64,000 nucleotides of DNA from Deltaproteobacteria bacterium. GTDB lineage: Bacteria > Desulfobacterota > Desulfobacteria > Desulfobacterales > Desulfatirhabdiaceae. Positions 25,546-33,643 of this stretch are shown here, piece by piece. Both the position numbers and the translations under genes were made by a program. Each line of letters opens with the position of its first letter. The stretch's first letter is position 1. Under the pieces are notes generated by a model. It did no database searches and was not told the origin of the DNA. It was given only the letters and a program-made list of their open reading frames with translations. The DNA lies in assembly GCA_016219185.1 (NCBI GenBank), contig JACRBZ010000001.1:1-64000 (forward strand), read 5' to 3'.

Positions 25546-26967
25546 ATGGGAAAAAAATCAGATTTGAGGGGTTTCGGCGAGTTGGATGAAGACTTTGTCA
25601 ACGCACTTATAGACAATCCTTATGAGTGCCCGATAGTTATCGACAAAAAAGGCATTATCCGCTTCATGAGCCGTTTCAGCAAAAGTCTCATTAATCTTGA
25701 TCCGGAGAATGCGATCGGAAAACACATTTCGGACGTCATCCCGGAAACTCACCTTCATGAAGTCCTGGAGGAAGGAAGGGCCAGAATCGGGGATACGTTG
25801 TACATTGCCGGACGCCAGCAAGTCATATCAAGGATTCCCTTACGCAATTACAAGGATGAAATCATCGGCGCCGTTGGCAAGGGAATATTCAACGAAACAT
25901 CGAAAGTACTTGACCTTCATAAAAGAATTGAGCAACTGAATGGAAGAATTCTGGCGCTGCAGGAGCAGGTAAACAATATGAAAGGCGGCGCCGTGATCGT
26001 GGGTCAGTCCGCTCTACTCCAGGCCACCAAAGAAAGCGCCTTTCAGGCCGCAAGAACGAATGCATCGGTATTAATTACCGGGGAAACCGGAACGGGCAAG
26101 GAAGTGATCGCGTATTTTATTCACACATGCAGCCAGAGAGCCAAAGAACCTTTTATCCGCGTCAATTGCGCCGCCATCCCACCCGATCTGTTTGAAAGTG
26201 AACTTTTCGGCTATGAGGAAGGCGCATTTACCGGGGCCCGGACAAAGGGAAAACCGGGAAAATTCGAACTGGCGAAAGGCGGAACCATTTTTCTGGATGA
26301 AATTGCCGAGTTGCCCGTCCCGATGCAGGCAAAGCTGCTCCGCGTCATCCAGGAAAGGACGGTGGACCGTCTCGGGGGAACCAAACCGGTTGACGTTGAT
26401 TTCCGGCTTATTGCCGCCACGAACAGAAACCTTCTGGATCTGGTAAAGAAAGAAGCCTTCAGGATGGATCTGTATTTTCGAATTAATGTCTTTCAGATTC
26501 AAACCCCGAGCTTGAGGCAAATCCGGGAAGACATCCCCATTATATCCATGCATTTAATGTCCCTGTTGAAAGAGGAAATCGGCTGGGGCCCTTCCAGCAT
26601 AGCAGATAATGCCATGGAAGCCCTCAAGCAATACACTTGGCCGGGAAACGTCAGAGAGCTGAGAAATGTTCTGGAAAGGGTGATGATCGTCTCCAAGGAC
26701 AATGTCATTCACATGGAAGACCTTGCCGTTATGATCCGAAACCAGGGCATTGAAAAATCCTTGCCTGGCGTTGTTTCACCGGATGGGACGCTTCGCAGGA
26801 AACTGGATGATGCTGAAAAAAAAATCATTTTGGAAACACTTCAACTCACCAAAGGTAATAAGTTGAAAGCCGCAAAAATTCTGGGGATTCACCGATCCTC
26901 TCTTTATGAAAGGCTTAAACGCATGGGCTATGATTCACAAGAAACAACGGTCCCGCGAAAACAATAA
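25546..26967 (+). CDS. PAS-containing sigma-54-dependent transcriptional activator
   Basis: The 473-residue enhancer-binding protein has an N-terminal PAS sensor (about 20-125), a short coiled-coil linker (about 125-145), an AAA+ domain and a C-terminal Fis-type helix-turn-helix. Walker A is G-E-T-G-T-G-K-E (about residue 184), the sigma-54 contact loop is E-G-A-F-T-G-A, and Walker B is G-T-I-F-L-D-E-I. The HTH is K-A-A-K-I-L-G-I-H-R-S-S-L-Y-E-R-L. There is no response-regulator receiver, so it probably senses a ligand or redox state. It lies just upstream of a sigma-54 promoter with two palindromes and should control the glutaryl-CoA dehydrogenase/gcd operon. Confidence 0.9.
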   Translation: MGKKSDLRGFGELDEDFVNALIDNPYECPIVIDKKGIIRFMSRFSKSLINLDPENAIGKHISDVIPETHLHEVLEEGRARIGDTLYIAGRQQVISRIPLRNYKDEIIGAVGKGIFNETSKVLDLHKRIEQLNGRILALQEQVNNMKGGAVIVGQSALLQATKESAFQAARTNASVLITGETGTGKEVIAYFIHTCSQRAKEPFIRVNCAAIPPDLFESELFGYEEGAFTGARTKGKPGKFELAKGGTIFLDEIAELPVPMQAKLLRVIQERTVDRLGGTKPVDVDFRLIAATNRNLLDLVKKEAFRMDLYFRINVFQIQTPSLRQIREDIPIISMHLMSLLKEEIGWGPSSIADNAMEALKQYTWPGNVRELRNVLERVMIVSKDNVIHMEDLAVMIRNQGIEKSLPGVVSPDGTLRRKLDDAEKKIILETLQLTKGNKLKAAKILGIHRSSLYERLKRMGYDSQETTVPRKQ

Positions 26968-27011
26968 ACTGAGGGAACACCCTCCACCCAAACTGTCCAT
27001 ATTGTTGTACA

Positions 27012-27029
27012 TGTCTGACAAATCAGACA
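27012..27029. promoter_or_regulatory. Upstream activator site 1 (palindrome)
   Basis: TGTCTGACAAATCAGACA is a perfect inverted repeat with 7-base arms and a 4-base centre. Its centre is 85 bases, about eight helical turns, from site 2. It is probably bound by the sigma-54 activator encoded just upstream. Confidence 0.6.
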
Positions 27030-27096
27030 ATAATCATTTTATCTACAATAAATACAATATGTAATACCATTTATTCTTCCATCCCTTCCCCAACAA

Positions 27097-27114
27097 TGTC
27101 CAGAAAACAGGACA
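27097..27114. promoter_or_regulatory. Upstream activator site 2 (palindrome)
   Basis: TGTCCAGAAAACAGGACA has the same TGTC-N10-GACA layout and 18-base length as site 1. Its arms ATGTCC and GGACAT extend one base further out on each side. It lies about 110 bases before the -24/-12 promoter, a usual distance for an enhancer. Confidence 0.6.
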
Positions 27115-27205
27115 TGTGTATTTCGCAATACAGATCCCTGCACTTCCATATTATCACACTGATATAACAACCCATATCATCTTTAACCCATTACCATTCC
27201 ACGGC

Positions 27206-27221
27206 TGGCCCTTAATTTGCT
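27206..27221 (+). promoter_or_regulatory. Sigma-54 (-24/-12) promoter
   Basis: TGGCCCTTAATTTGCT has GG and GC exactly 10 bases apart, matching the sigma-54 consensus TGGCAC-N5-TTGCW except for one position. Transcription would start near 27233, about 66 bases before the acyl-CoA dehydrogenase ATG. Confidence 0.75.
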
Positions 27222-27298
27222 ATGAAGGGGCAACGAGCACAAGAAGATGGTTCAACGGGTCATTATCAACAACAGCAATTAAGGAAAAAGGTGATTAA

Positions 27299-28462
27299 AT
27301 GGATTTTGGTCTCTCCAAAGAACTTACGATGTTGAAAAAAGCAGTGAGTGAATTTGCAAAGAAAAAAATAGCTCCCTTTGCCGATGAATGGGATGCGAAT
27401 AATCATTTCCCCTACGAGGAAGCCGTTCGGCCCATGGGCGAACTGGGATTTTTCGGTACGGTCATCCCCGAAACCTACGGCGGTGAAAACATGGGATGGC
27501 TGGCCGCGATGATCGTAACCGAAGAAATTGCAAAAGCATCCAGTTCCCTGAGGGTGCAGGTGAACATGCAGGTGCTGGGATGCGCTTATACGATTTTTAC
27601 TTACGGAGAAGAAGTTCTTAAGAAAAAATATGTCGAAAAGCTCTGCACCGCCGAATACCTTGGCGGATTCGGGATCACCGAGGCCGATGCCGGATCAGAC
27701 ACCATGTCCATGAAATCAACGGCTGAGGAAAAGGATGACTGTTTTCTTCTGAACGGCTCCAAAACATGGATATCCAATGCCGCCATTGCCGATGTCCTGA
27801 TCTGCTATGCCTATACCGATAAATCCAAAGGCTCCAAGGGGCTTTCCGCCTTTGTCATCGAGCCAAAGAATTTTGCCGGCATCAAAACTTCGGCATTGGA
27901 AAAACTCGGGTCCCACTCCTCTCCCACGGGGGAACTCTTTTTTGATAACGTTAAAATCCCCAAGGAAAACCTGTTGGGAAAAGTCGGCGATGGCGCCAAA
28001 ATTCTCTTCAGCTCTTTGAATCACACCCGGCTTTCCGCTGCGGCTGGCGGCGTGGGTCTGGCCCAGGCATGTCTGGATGAGGCCGTCAAATATTGCAACA
28101 CCCGGAAGCAGTTTGGAAAATCCATCGGTGAATTTCAGATGAATCAGGACATGATCGCTCAAATGGCCACAGATATCGATGCCGCAAGACTGCTGGTATA
28201 TAGAGCCGCCGTAGCAAAGGATAACGGCATGCTGAACAACGGACTCGACGTTGCCCAGGCAAAATTGTTTTCAGGGGAAACCGCGACAAAATGCGCCAAC
28301 TTTGCCATGAGAATCCTGGGTGCTTACGGATATTCCACGGAATACCCCGTTGCCAGATATTACCGCGATGCGCCCACTTACAGCATGGTTGAAGGATCCA
28401 CGAACATCTGCAAGATGATCATCGCCCTGGATCAGCTTGGCGTCAAAAAAGCGAATAGATAA
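27299..28462 (+). CDS. Glutaryl-CoA dehydrogenase, probably non-decarboxylating
   Basis: The 387-residue acyl-CoA dehydrogenase has F-G-I-T-E-A-D-A-G-S-D (about residue 124), the R-K-Q-F-G-K-S-I FAD region and the catalytic base E365 in V-E-G-S-T-N-I. The residue before the base is valine (V364), where decarboxylating glutaryl-CoA dehydrogenases have tyrosine. As I recall, valine at this place marks the non-decarboxylating enzyme of Desulfococcus multivorans, which releases glutaconyl-CoA. The next genes encode a glutaconyl-CoA decarboxylase, which would be needed only if CO2 is not lost here. This is the lower part of benzoyl-CoA degradation. Confidence 0.8.
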   Translation: MDFGLSKELTMLKKAVSEFAKKKIAPFADEWDANNHFPYEEAVRPMGELGFFGTVIPETYGGENMGWLAAMIVTEEIAKASSSLRVQVNMQVLGCAYTIFTYGEEVLKKKYVEKLCTAEYLGGFGITEADAGSDTMSMKSTAEEKDDCFLLNGSKTWISNAAIADVLICYAYTDKSKGSKGLSAFVIEPKNFAGIKTSALEKLGSHSSPTGELFFDNVKIPKENLLGKVGDGAKILFSSLNHTRLSAAAGGVGLAQACLDEAVKYCNTRKQFGKSIGEFQMNQDMIAQMATDIDAARLLVYRAAVAKDNGMLNNGLDVAQAKLFSGETATKCANFAMRILGAYGYSTEYPVARYYRDAPTYSMVEGSTNICKMIIALDQLGVKKANR

Positions 28463-28512
28463 CCCAAACGATACAATCCGAAAACGGAATTGAAGCAAAA
28501 GGTGTTTGAAAT

Positions 28513-30282
28513 ATGAGACAGTATTTCGAAAAAATGGATGATTTGGGCAAAGCGCTCCGGCCCCGGCAGGTAGAGGACATGCAGGAAAACCGGACCGAAG
28601 TCAAAGCGGTCATGGAAGAGATCGACGCCGAAATCGATCGGATCAAGAATTATGGCGTTTCCACCGAAGCCCTGCATAAACGGGGCGAGATGACGGTTTG
28701 GGAGAGAATCAACTACCTGGTCGATCCGGGAACATTCTGCCCGCTTCACACCATTTATGATCCGGAGCAGGAAGAGTCGGGACAGACAAACGTTGTGGAT
28801 GGTCTTGCCAAAATCAACGGGAAATGGTGCGTGGTCATCGGTTTCAACAACAAGTGGATCGCGGGCGCCTGGATTGCCGGACAGGCCGACAACAATCTGA
28901 GGGTCACGGACATGGCCAAGATCCTGCACCTGCCCCTTGTCTGGCTGGTGAACTGTTCCGGCGTCAAGCTTCCCGAACAGGAGAAAGTGTACGCCAACCG
29001 GCGCGGCCAGGGGACTTGTTTCTTCCGGCATGCCGAACTGGAGCAGGATGGTGTGCCTGTCATTGCGGGCATATATGGGACGAATCCGGCCGGAGGCGGT
29101 TATCAGGGAATCAGCCCGACGATTTTACTCGCACACAAGAAGAGCAATATCGCAGTTGGCGGCAGCGGCATTGTCGGCGGCATGAGCCCCAAGGGGTCTT
29201 TCGACCTGGAAGGAGCCGAGGCACTCATCGAAGCGACTAGACAGTTCAAGGCGGTTCCTCCGGGAAGTGTCAGTATCCATTACAACAAAACGGGTTTTTT
29301 TAAGGCCGTTTATGAAACAGAGACACAGGTTCTGGATGGTATCAAGGAATGGATGGCCTATCTGCCGGCATATGACCCGAAATTCTTTCGCGTGGCCGAG
29401 CCTGCGAAACCCAGATTTTCACCATCGGATCTGTCCTCGATAATCCCCATGAACAAGAAAAAAGTGTATTCCTTCGAAGATGTTCTGGCAAGACTGGCGG
29501 ATAATTCCGAGCATATGGAATTCCGCCCCGGTTTCGGACCCGAGATGTATTGCGGCCTGGTGAAGGTGGATGGACTCCTTGTGGGCGTTATCGGGAATCG
29601 TCAGGGATTGATACTCAACTACCCCGAATATACGGATGAATATCATGGCATGGGCGGCAAGCTCTACCGGCAGGGACTGATCAATATGAACGAATTCGTC
29701 ACGCTCTGCGGCCGGGATCGGGTTCCCATCATCTGGTTCCAGGATACTTCCGGAATCGACGTGGGAGATACGGCAGAGGAGGCCGAGCTGCTGGGCCTCG
29801 GACAATCGCTCATCTACTCCATCGAGCAGACGGAACTGCCCATGATGCTCGTGGTTCTCCGAAAGGGAACGGCAGCGGCCCATTATGTACTCGGGGGACC
29901 CACTGCCAACAACCACAATGCCTTCACCCTGGGAACAGCGGCCACGGAAATCAACGTCATGCACGGGGAAACTGCCGCCGCAGCCGCTTATGCCCGAAGA
30001 CTGGTCAAGGAAAAGGATGCCGGCAAATCCCTGGATCCGGCGATTGAGAAGATGAACGATCTGGTCGAGCATTACGCGGAAACGTCCCGGCCCATGTACT
30101 GCGCCAAGCAAGGTTTCGTGGATGAAATCGTGCGGTTCGAGGATATCCGGAAATATATGATCGCTTTTGCAAACGGCGCCTATCAGAATCCGAAATCCAT
30201 CTGCCCCCAGCATCACATGATCCTGCCCCGGTTGATCCGGTCCCAGATGGTGACGGGACTGCCGGTCAGGCCAGCAAGTTGA
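28513..30282 (+). CDS. gcdA: Glutaconyl-CoA decarboxylase, carboxyltransferase alpha subunit
   Basis: The 589-residue protein has the two crotonase-like halves of acyl-CoA carboxyltransferases, with G-T-N-P-A-G-G-G-Y in the N-terminal half and L-G-G-P-T-A-N-N in the C-terminal half. It transfers the carboxyl group from glutaconyl-CoA to the biotin of GcdC. Its length is close to the roughly 587 residues of Acidaminococcus GcdA. It lies 50 bases after the dehydrogenase and is followed by an intrinsic terminator before gcdD. A related substrate such as methylmalonyl-CoA is less likely, because the protein is much longer than the methylmalonyl-CoA type and its neighbour is a glutaryl-CoA dehydrogenase. 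Confidence 0.88.
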   Translation: MRQYFEKMDDLGKALRPRQVEDMQENRTEVKAVMEEIDAEIDRIKNYGVSTEALHKRGEMTVWERINYLVDPGTFCPLHTIYDPEQEESGQTNVVDGLAKINGKWCVVIGFNNKWIAGAWIAGQADNNLRVTDMAKILHLPLVWLVNCSGVKLPEQEKVYANRRGQGTCFFRHAELEQDGVPVIAGIYGTNPAGGGYQGISPTILLAHKKSNIAVGGSGIVGGMSPKGSFDLEGAEALIEATRQFKAVPPGSVSIHYNKTGFFKAVYETETQVLDGIKEWMAYLPAYDPKFFRVAEPAKPRFSPSDLSSIIPMNKKKVYSFEDVLARLADNSEHMEFRPGFGPEMYCGLVKVDGLLVGVIGNRQGLILNYPEYTDEYHGMGGKLYRQGLINMNEFVTLCGRDRVPIIWFQDTSGIDVGDTAEEAELLGLGQSLIYSIEQTELPMMLVVLRKGTAAAHYVLGGPTANNHNAFTLGTAATEINVMHGETAAAAAYARRLVKEKDAGKSLDPAIEKMNDLVEHYAETSRPMYCAKQGFVDEIVRFEDIRKYMIAFANGAYQNPKSICPQHHMILPRLIRSQMVTGLPVRPAS

Positions 30283-30289
30283 TTGTGCA

Positions 30290-30319
30290 CCCGCTCACTT
30301 TCTCGGTGAGCGGGTTTTT
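30290..30319 (+). terminator. Intrinsic terminator inside the gcd operon
   Basis: CCCGCTCAC (30290-30298) pairs perfectly with GTGAGCGGG (30306-30314), with a 7-base loop, and is followed by TTTTT. It sits between gcdA and gcdD, and gcdD starts only 24 bases later. Confidence 0.85.
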
Positions 30320-30342
30320 ATAATATAAGGAAAAAAGAATCA

Positions 30343-30525
30343 ATGAACGCATCCGCAACCATGGGGCCCGTACAAGTGGCCGTTGTTACCTATCTGATCT
30401 GCACCGTCATATCCCTGGGCGTTGCCGGGATGATCAAATTGCTATTCGGCATCATCAAACTCCAAAGAAACAGCACGGTGCCGGTTGCCGTTGAAATTTC
30501 TGCAAAACCGGGAACATCCCGCTAA
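30343..30525 (+). CDS. gcdD: Small membrane subunit of the decarboxylase (GcdD/OadG-like)
   Basis: The 60-residue protein has one membrane helix (about residues 12-38) and a short polar tail rich in Val, Pro and Ser. Size, topology and position just before the beta subunit match the delta/gamma subunit that holds Na+-pumping decarboxylases together. AAGG precedes the ATG. Sequence conservation in this subunit is low, so the call rests mostly on context. Confidence 0.7.
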   Translation: MNASATMGPVQVAVVTYLICTVISLGVAGMIKLLFGIIKLQRNSTVPVAVEISAKPGTSR

Positions 30526-30543
30526 AAAGAAATGGAGCTCATC

Positions 30544-31749
30544 ATGCCGCATCTGGATGTTTTGTACTTGTTTCAGGGAATAGCCACCCTGGTCATGGGA
30601 GATCCGTTGATTGCCATCGGGCGGATTGTTCTGATTGCCCTGGGTATCGCCTTTGTTTACCTGGGCGCCAAGGGAACGCTCGAACCCCTGATCATGATCC
30701 CCATGGGGGTGGGCATGGCGTCCGTCAACGCAGCGGTGCTTTACCTGTCGGCAACCAGCATGGGAACGATTTTCATCGATCCCATGGTCAGCGATCCCAT
30801 AAAGCTGCTTGATATCCTGCAGATCAATTTTCTCCAGCCGATCTACACCTTCACCTTCAGCAATGGTCTGATCGCCTGTCTGGTATTCATGGGAATCGGG
30901 GTGATCACGGACGTCGGCTATGTGATGATGGCGCCGTTCAGCAGCATGGTGATCGCCATTTTTGCAGAGCTGGGGACGATCGCAACCTTTCCCATCGCCG
31001 TCTGGATGGGATTGACCTACAAGGAAGCGGCATCGATTGCCATTGTCGGCGGAGCGGACGGACCAATGGTCCTGTTTACCTCCCTGATGCTGGCCAAGGA
31101 TCTTTTCGTTCCCATCACCATCGTTGCCTACCTTTACCTGAGCCTGACATACGGGGGTTATCCTTTTCTGGTCAGACTCCTGGTGCCGAAGCGTCTTCGG
31201 GGAATCAAGATGGATCTGAAAAGCATTCCAAAGATTTCATCGGGCGAAAAGCTCACCTTCGCCATCATCACCTGTACCATTCTTTGCCTCCTCTTTCCGG
31301 TGGCGGCCCCCCTTTTCATGTCCTTCTTTCTGGGTGTTATCATCAAGGAGTCGGGCGTGGCCCGTTTTGTCGAGTTCATCGAGGGGCCGGTTCTTTATGG
31401 ATCCACTTTTTTTCTGGGACTTCTTCTGGGTGTCCTCTGCGAGGCGAACACCATTTTGAATCCCAAGGTCTTGATTCTGTTATTTCTCGGAAGTCTTGCC
31501 CTGCTCATTTCGGGCATTGGCGGCATCATCGGCGGGTATGTCATGTATTTCCTTACAAAAGGGAAATTTAACCCCGTGGTGGGAATTGCCGGCGTATCCT
31601 GCGTACCCACCACGGCAAAAGTGGCACAGAAGGAGATCCAGAAAGTCAACCGCCATGCCCTCATCCTGCCCTTTGCCATGGGAGCGAATGTTTCGGGTGT
31701 GATTACCTCGGCCATTATCGCCGCGATTTTTGTAACCTTACTGCGATGA
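30544..31749 (+). CDS. gcdB: Na+-translocating decarboxylase beta subunit
   Basis: The roughly 401-residue integral membrane protein decarboxylates carboxybiotin and pumps Na+. It has the family signatures G-G-A-D-G-P (holding the aspartate essential for Na+ transport, about residue 175), G-V-S-C-V-P-T-T-A-K-V and F-A-M-G-A-N-V-S-G-V-I. About ten membrane helices are visible. I prefer the ATG at 30544, 6 bases after GGAG, over the one at 30532. The stop overlaps the next gene's start. Confidence 0.88.
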   Translation: MPHLDVLYLFQGIATLVMGDPLIAIGRIVLIALGIAFVYLGAKGTLEPLIMIPMGVGMASVNAAVLYLSATSMGTIFIDPMVSDPIKLLDILQINFLQPIYTFTFSNGLIACLVFMGIGVITDVGYVMMAPFSSMVIAIFAELGTIATFPIAVWMGLTYKEAASIAIVGGADGPMVLFTSLMLAKDLFVPITIVAYLYLSLTYGGYPFLVRLLVPKRLRGIKMDLKSIPKISSGEKLTFAIITCTILCLLFPVAAPLFMSFFLGVIIKESGVARFVEFIEGPVLYGSTFFLGLLLGVLCEANTILNPKVLILLFLGSLALLISGIGGIIGGYVMYFLTKGKFNPVVGIAGVSCVPTTAKVAQKEIQKVNRHALILPFAMGANVSGVITSAIIAAIFVTLLR

Positions 31750-31937
31750 ACAAGATTTTAAAACGAAAAAGATATTGGATTGCCGGTACAACTGTCGCCC
31801 TTGCGGGCGTGGCAGCCGTTCGTCTGGTGGCTCCCGCGCTGAGCTGGGAAATGAACCAGGTGGTAACGGTTTCGGGATATGTTTTGTCGTGGCTCGGGAT
31901 CATCATCCTCGCCTGCGGTTCGGGGGAACGATCATAG
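31746..31937 (+). CDS. Small two-helix membrane protein in the gcd operon
   Basis: The 63-residue protein has a basic N-terminus and two hydrophobic stretches (about 11-31 and 39-58). Its ATG overlaps the gcdB stop by 4 bases, which argues that it is translated with GcdB. I recognise no family. It may be an additional subunit or assembly factor of the decarboxylase. Confidence 0.55.
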   Translation: MNKILKRKRYWIAGTTVALAGVAAVRLVAPALSWEMNQVVTVSGYVLSWLGIIILACGSGERS

Positions 31938-32052
31938 AGATTACAGTTACATTTTTCGCATTGGCAGGAAAAGTCGTTTCATAACAATAAACAAACACTC
32001 CCCCTGCATAACCAGGAACATCATTGAATTACAAACTATAAGGAGGGTTATT

Positions 32053-32268
32053 ATGAGTACGGAAATACAGGTCCCCATGTCGGGAATGATCGCAAGGATT
32101 CTGGTCAATGTTGGTGACCAGATTGACGAGGATGATGAACTGCTCATACTGGAGGCAATGAAGATGGAAAACCCCATTTTCGCCACTGCCGGTGGTGTGG
32201 TTAAAGAAATCAAGGTAAAAGTAGGTCAATCGGTGAGTGCGGACGAAGTGCTCGTGCTCATAGAGTAA
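32053..32268 (+). CDS. gcdC: Biotin carrier subunit of glutaconyl-CoA decarboxylase
   Basis: The 71-residue biotinyl domain has the biotin-accepting lysine in E-A-M-K-M-E-N (K37) and the usual barrel halves around it. It carries CO2 from GcdA to GcdB. It lacks the long Ala/Pro-rich linker found in Acidaminococcus GcdC, so it is a bare domain. AAGGAGGG precedes the ATG. A strong hairpin follows the stop. Confidence 0.88.
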   Translation: MSTEIQVPMSGMIARILVNVGDQIDEDDELLILEAMKMENPIFATAGGVVKEIKVKVGQSVSADEVLVLIE

Positions 32269-32277
32269 CGGTTCCAT

Positions 32278-32309
32278 CCGGTATTATCGGTGACCACCGA
32301 TAATACCGG
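32278..32309. terminator. Strong hairpin ending the gcd operon
   Basis: CCGGTATTATCGG pairs perfectly with CCGATAATACCGG, and the stem can extend to 15 pairs. Only scattered T residues follow (GCTGTTGTATTT), so it is either a weak intrinsic terminator or an RNA-stabilising end. The rest of the 262-base gap up to 32530 shows nothing clear. Confidence 0.65.
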
Positions 32310-32530
32310 GCTGTTGTATTTCCCTCGATGATGCTGCGGATGCTGAAAAAACCGTTTCCTTGCCTTGCCTCCCACCGCCAATTATGATAGCTATTTTCTT
32401 ACCCCCATGTCTGGAATAGGCACGTCAAAAGATGAAAATCGCCCTTTTATAAAAATCGTTACTCGGACCTGTATGGGCTGGATGTGATCATTCGACAGGG
32501 TTTTAATTGAATCGGAACCGGAGGAAAAGC

Positions 32531-33637
32531 ATGAGCAGACTATTTGAAAGCAGTGAAATCAACGGTATGAAACTGGCGAATCGCTTTGTGCGATCGGCAA
32601 CCTGGGAAGGGATGGCCAGCCCTGAAGGCGCGGTCACACCCAGGCTGATTGACACCATGACCACTCTTGCCAAAGGCGGCGTGGGGCTGATCATCAGCGG
32701 TCACACTTACATCCGGCAGGAAGGACAGGCCAGCCCCTGGCAGCTTGGCGTTTACAAGGACGGGCTGATTCCGGGACTATGCGAATTGACGGCGGCTGTC
32801 CATGAGGCAGGCGGAAAAATCGTCATGCAACTGGCCCATGCCGGTCATTTTGCGCCCGAAAAATTAACCGGCCAGCCCCCTGTGGTGGCTTCCGATTATG
32901 AGGGCCTCAGCCGGACCCCGCGGAAAGAACTGACGGCGCAGGATATCCATGACCTGGTTGCCGCTTTTGCCGATGCGGCTCGAAGGGCAAAATCAGCGGG
33001 CTTTGACGGGGTGCAGATTCATGCGGCCCACGGCTATCTGCTCAGCCAGTTTCTCTCTCCCATATTCAACCGGCGGGCGGACAGCTATGGCGGAAGCATC
33101 GAAAATCGTGCCCGTATTCATGTTGAAGTGGTTGACGCCATTCGAAAGGCAGTGGGAAAAGATTTTCCGGTACTAATCAAAATGAACTGCCTGGATTTTG
33201 CGGAAAACGGGCTCAGCCTTGAGGATTCCCTGATCGCCGGGAAATTATTGGCCCATGCTGGCCTGGATGCCATCGAGTTGAGCGGCGGGCTGCTTACCGG
33301 CGGCAAGCTCTCTCCCAGCCGCCCTGGAATCAACTCGGCGGACAAAGAAGCCTATTTCAGGGAAGAACTGCGGGCCTTTAAAAAACAGATTGCCATTCCC
33401 TTGATTCTGGTGGGCGGCAACCGCTCAATTGAGGTTTCCGAGCAGCTTGTGGCAGAGGGAGTGGCGGATTATATTGCCATGAGCCGACCCTTCATCCGGG
33501 AGCCGGATCTGATTTCACGCTGGAAATCCGGAGACCGCCGCAGGGCCACCTGCAAATCCGACAATCTGTGTTTTGCACCGGGCCTTGAAGGCCGCGGCAT
33601 TTACTGCGTCACAGCAGAGCGCGAAAAGACGAAGTAG
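32531..33637 (+). CDS. Old Yellow Enzyme family NADH:flavin oxidoreductase
   Basis: The 368-residue FMN-binding TIM barrel has Q-L-A-H-A-G-H, the active-site pair in H-A-A-H-G-Y-L-L-S-Q-F (about residue 175), then S-P-I-F-N-R-R-x-D-x-Y-G-G-S and V-G-G-N-R. It is the short type without the C-terminal FeS/FAD domains of 2,4-dienoyl-CoA reductases. Three cysteines near the end could be structural. Substrates are likely activated alkenes such as enones or enoyl derivatives. The ATG at 32531 has GGAGG 7 bases upstream. It converges on a lipoprotein gene. Confidence 0.8.
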   Translation: MSRLFESSEINGMKLANRFVRSATWEGMASPEGAVTPRLIDTMTTLAKGGVGLIISGHTYIRQEGQASPWQLGVYKDGLIPGLCELTAAVHEAGGKIVMQLAHAGHFAPEKLTGQPPVVASDYEGLSRTPRKELTAQDIHDLVAAFADAARRAKSAGFDGVQIHAAHGYLLSQFLSPIFNRRADSYGGSIENRARIHVEVVDAIRKAVGKDFPVLIKMNCLDFAENGLSLEDSLIAGKLLAHAGLDAIELSGGLLTGGKLSPSRPGINSADKEAYFREELRAFKKQIAIPLILVGGNRSIEVSEQLVAEGVADYIAMSRPFIREPDLISRWKSGDRRRATCKSDNLCFAPGLEGRGIYCVTAEREKTK

Positions 33638-33643
33638 TCTCCT

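Larger units (their letters stand above)
26968..27298. other. Control region of the glutaryl-CoA/glutaconyl-CoA operon
   Basis: These 331 bases hold no gene. They contain two TGTC-N10-GACA palindromes (27012-27029 and 27097-27114) and one -24/-12 promoter (27206-27221), listed separately. A short plus-strand frame at 27116-27298 runs through the promoter and has no family features. Confidence 0.7.
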
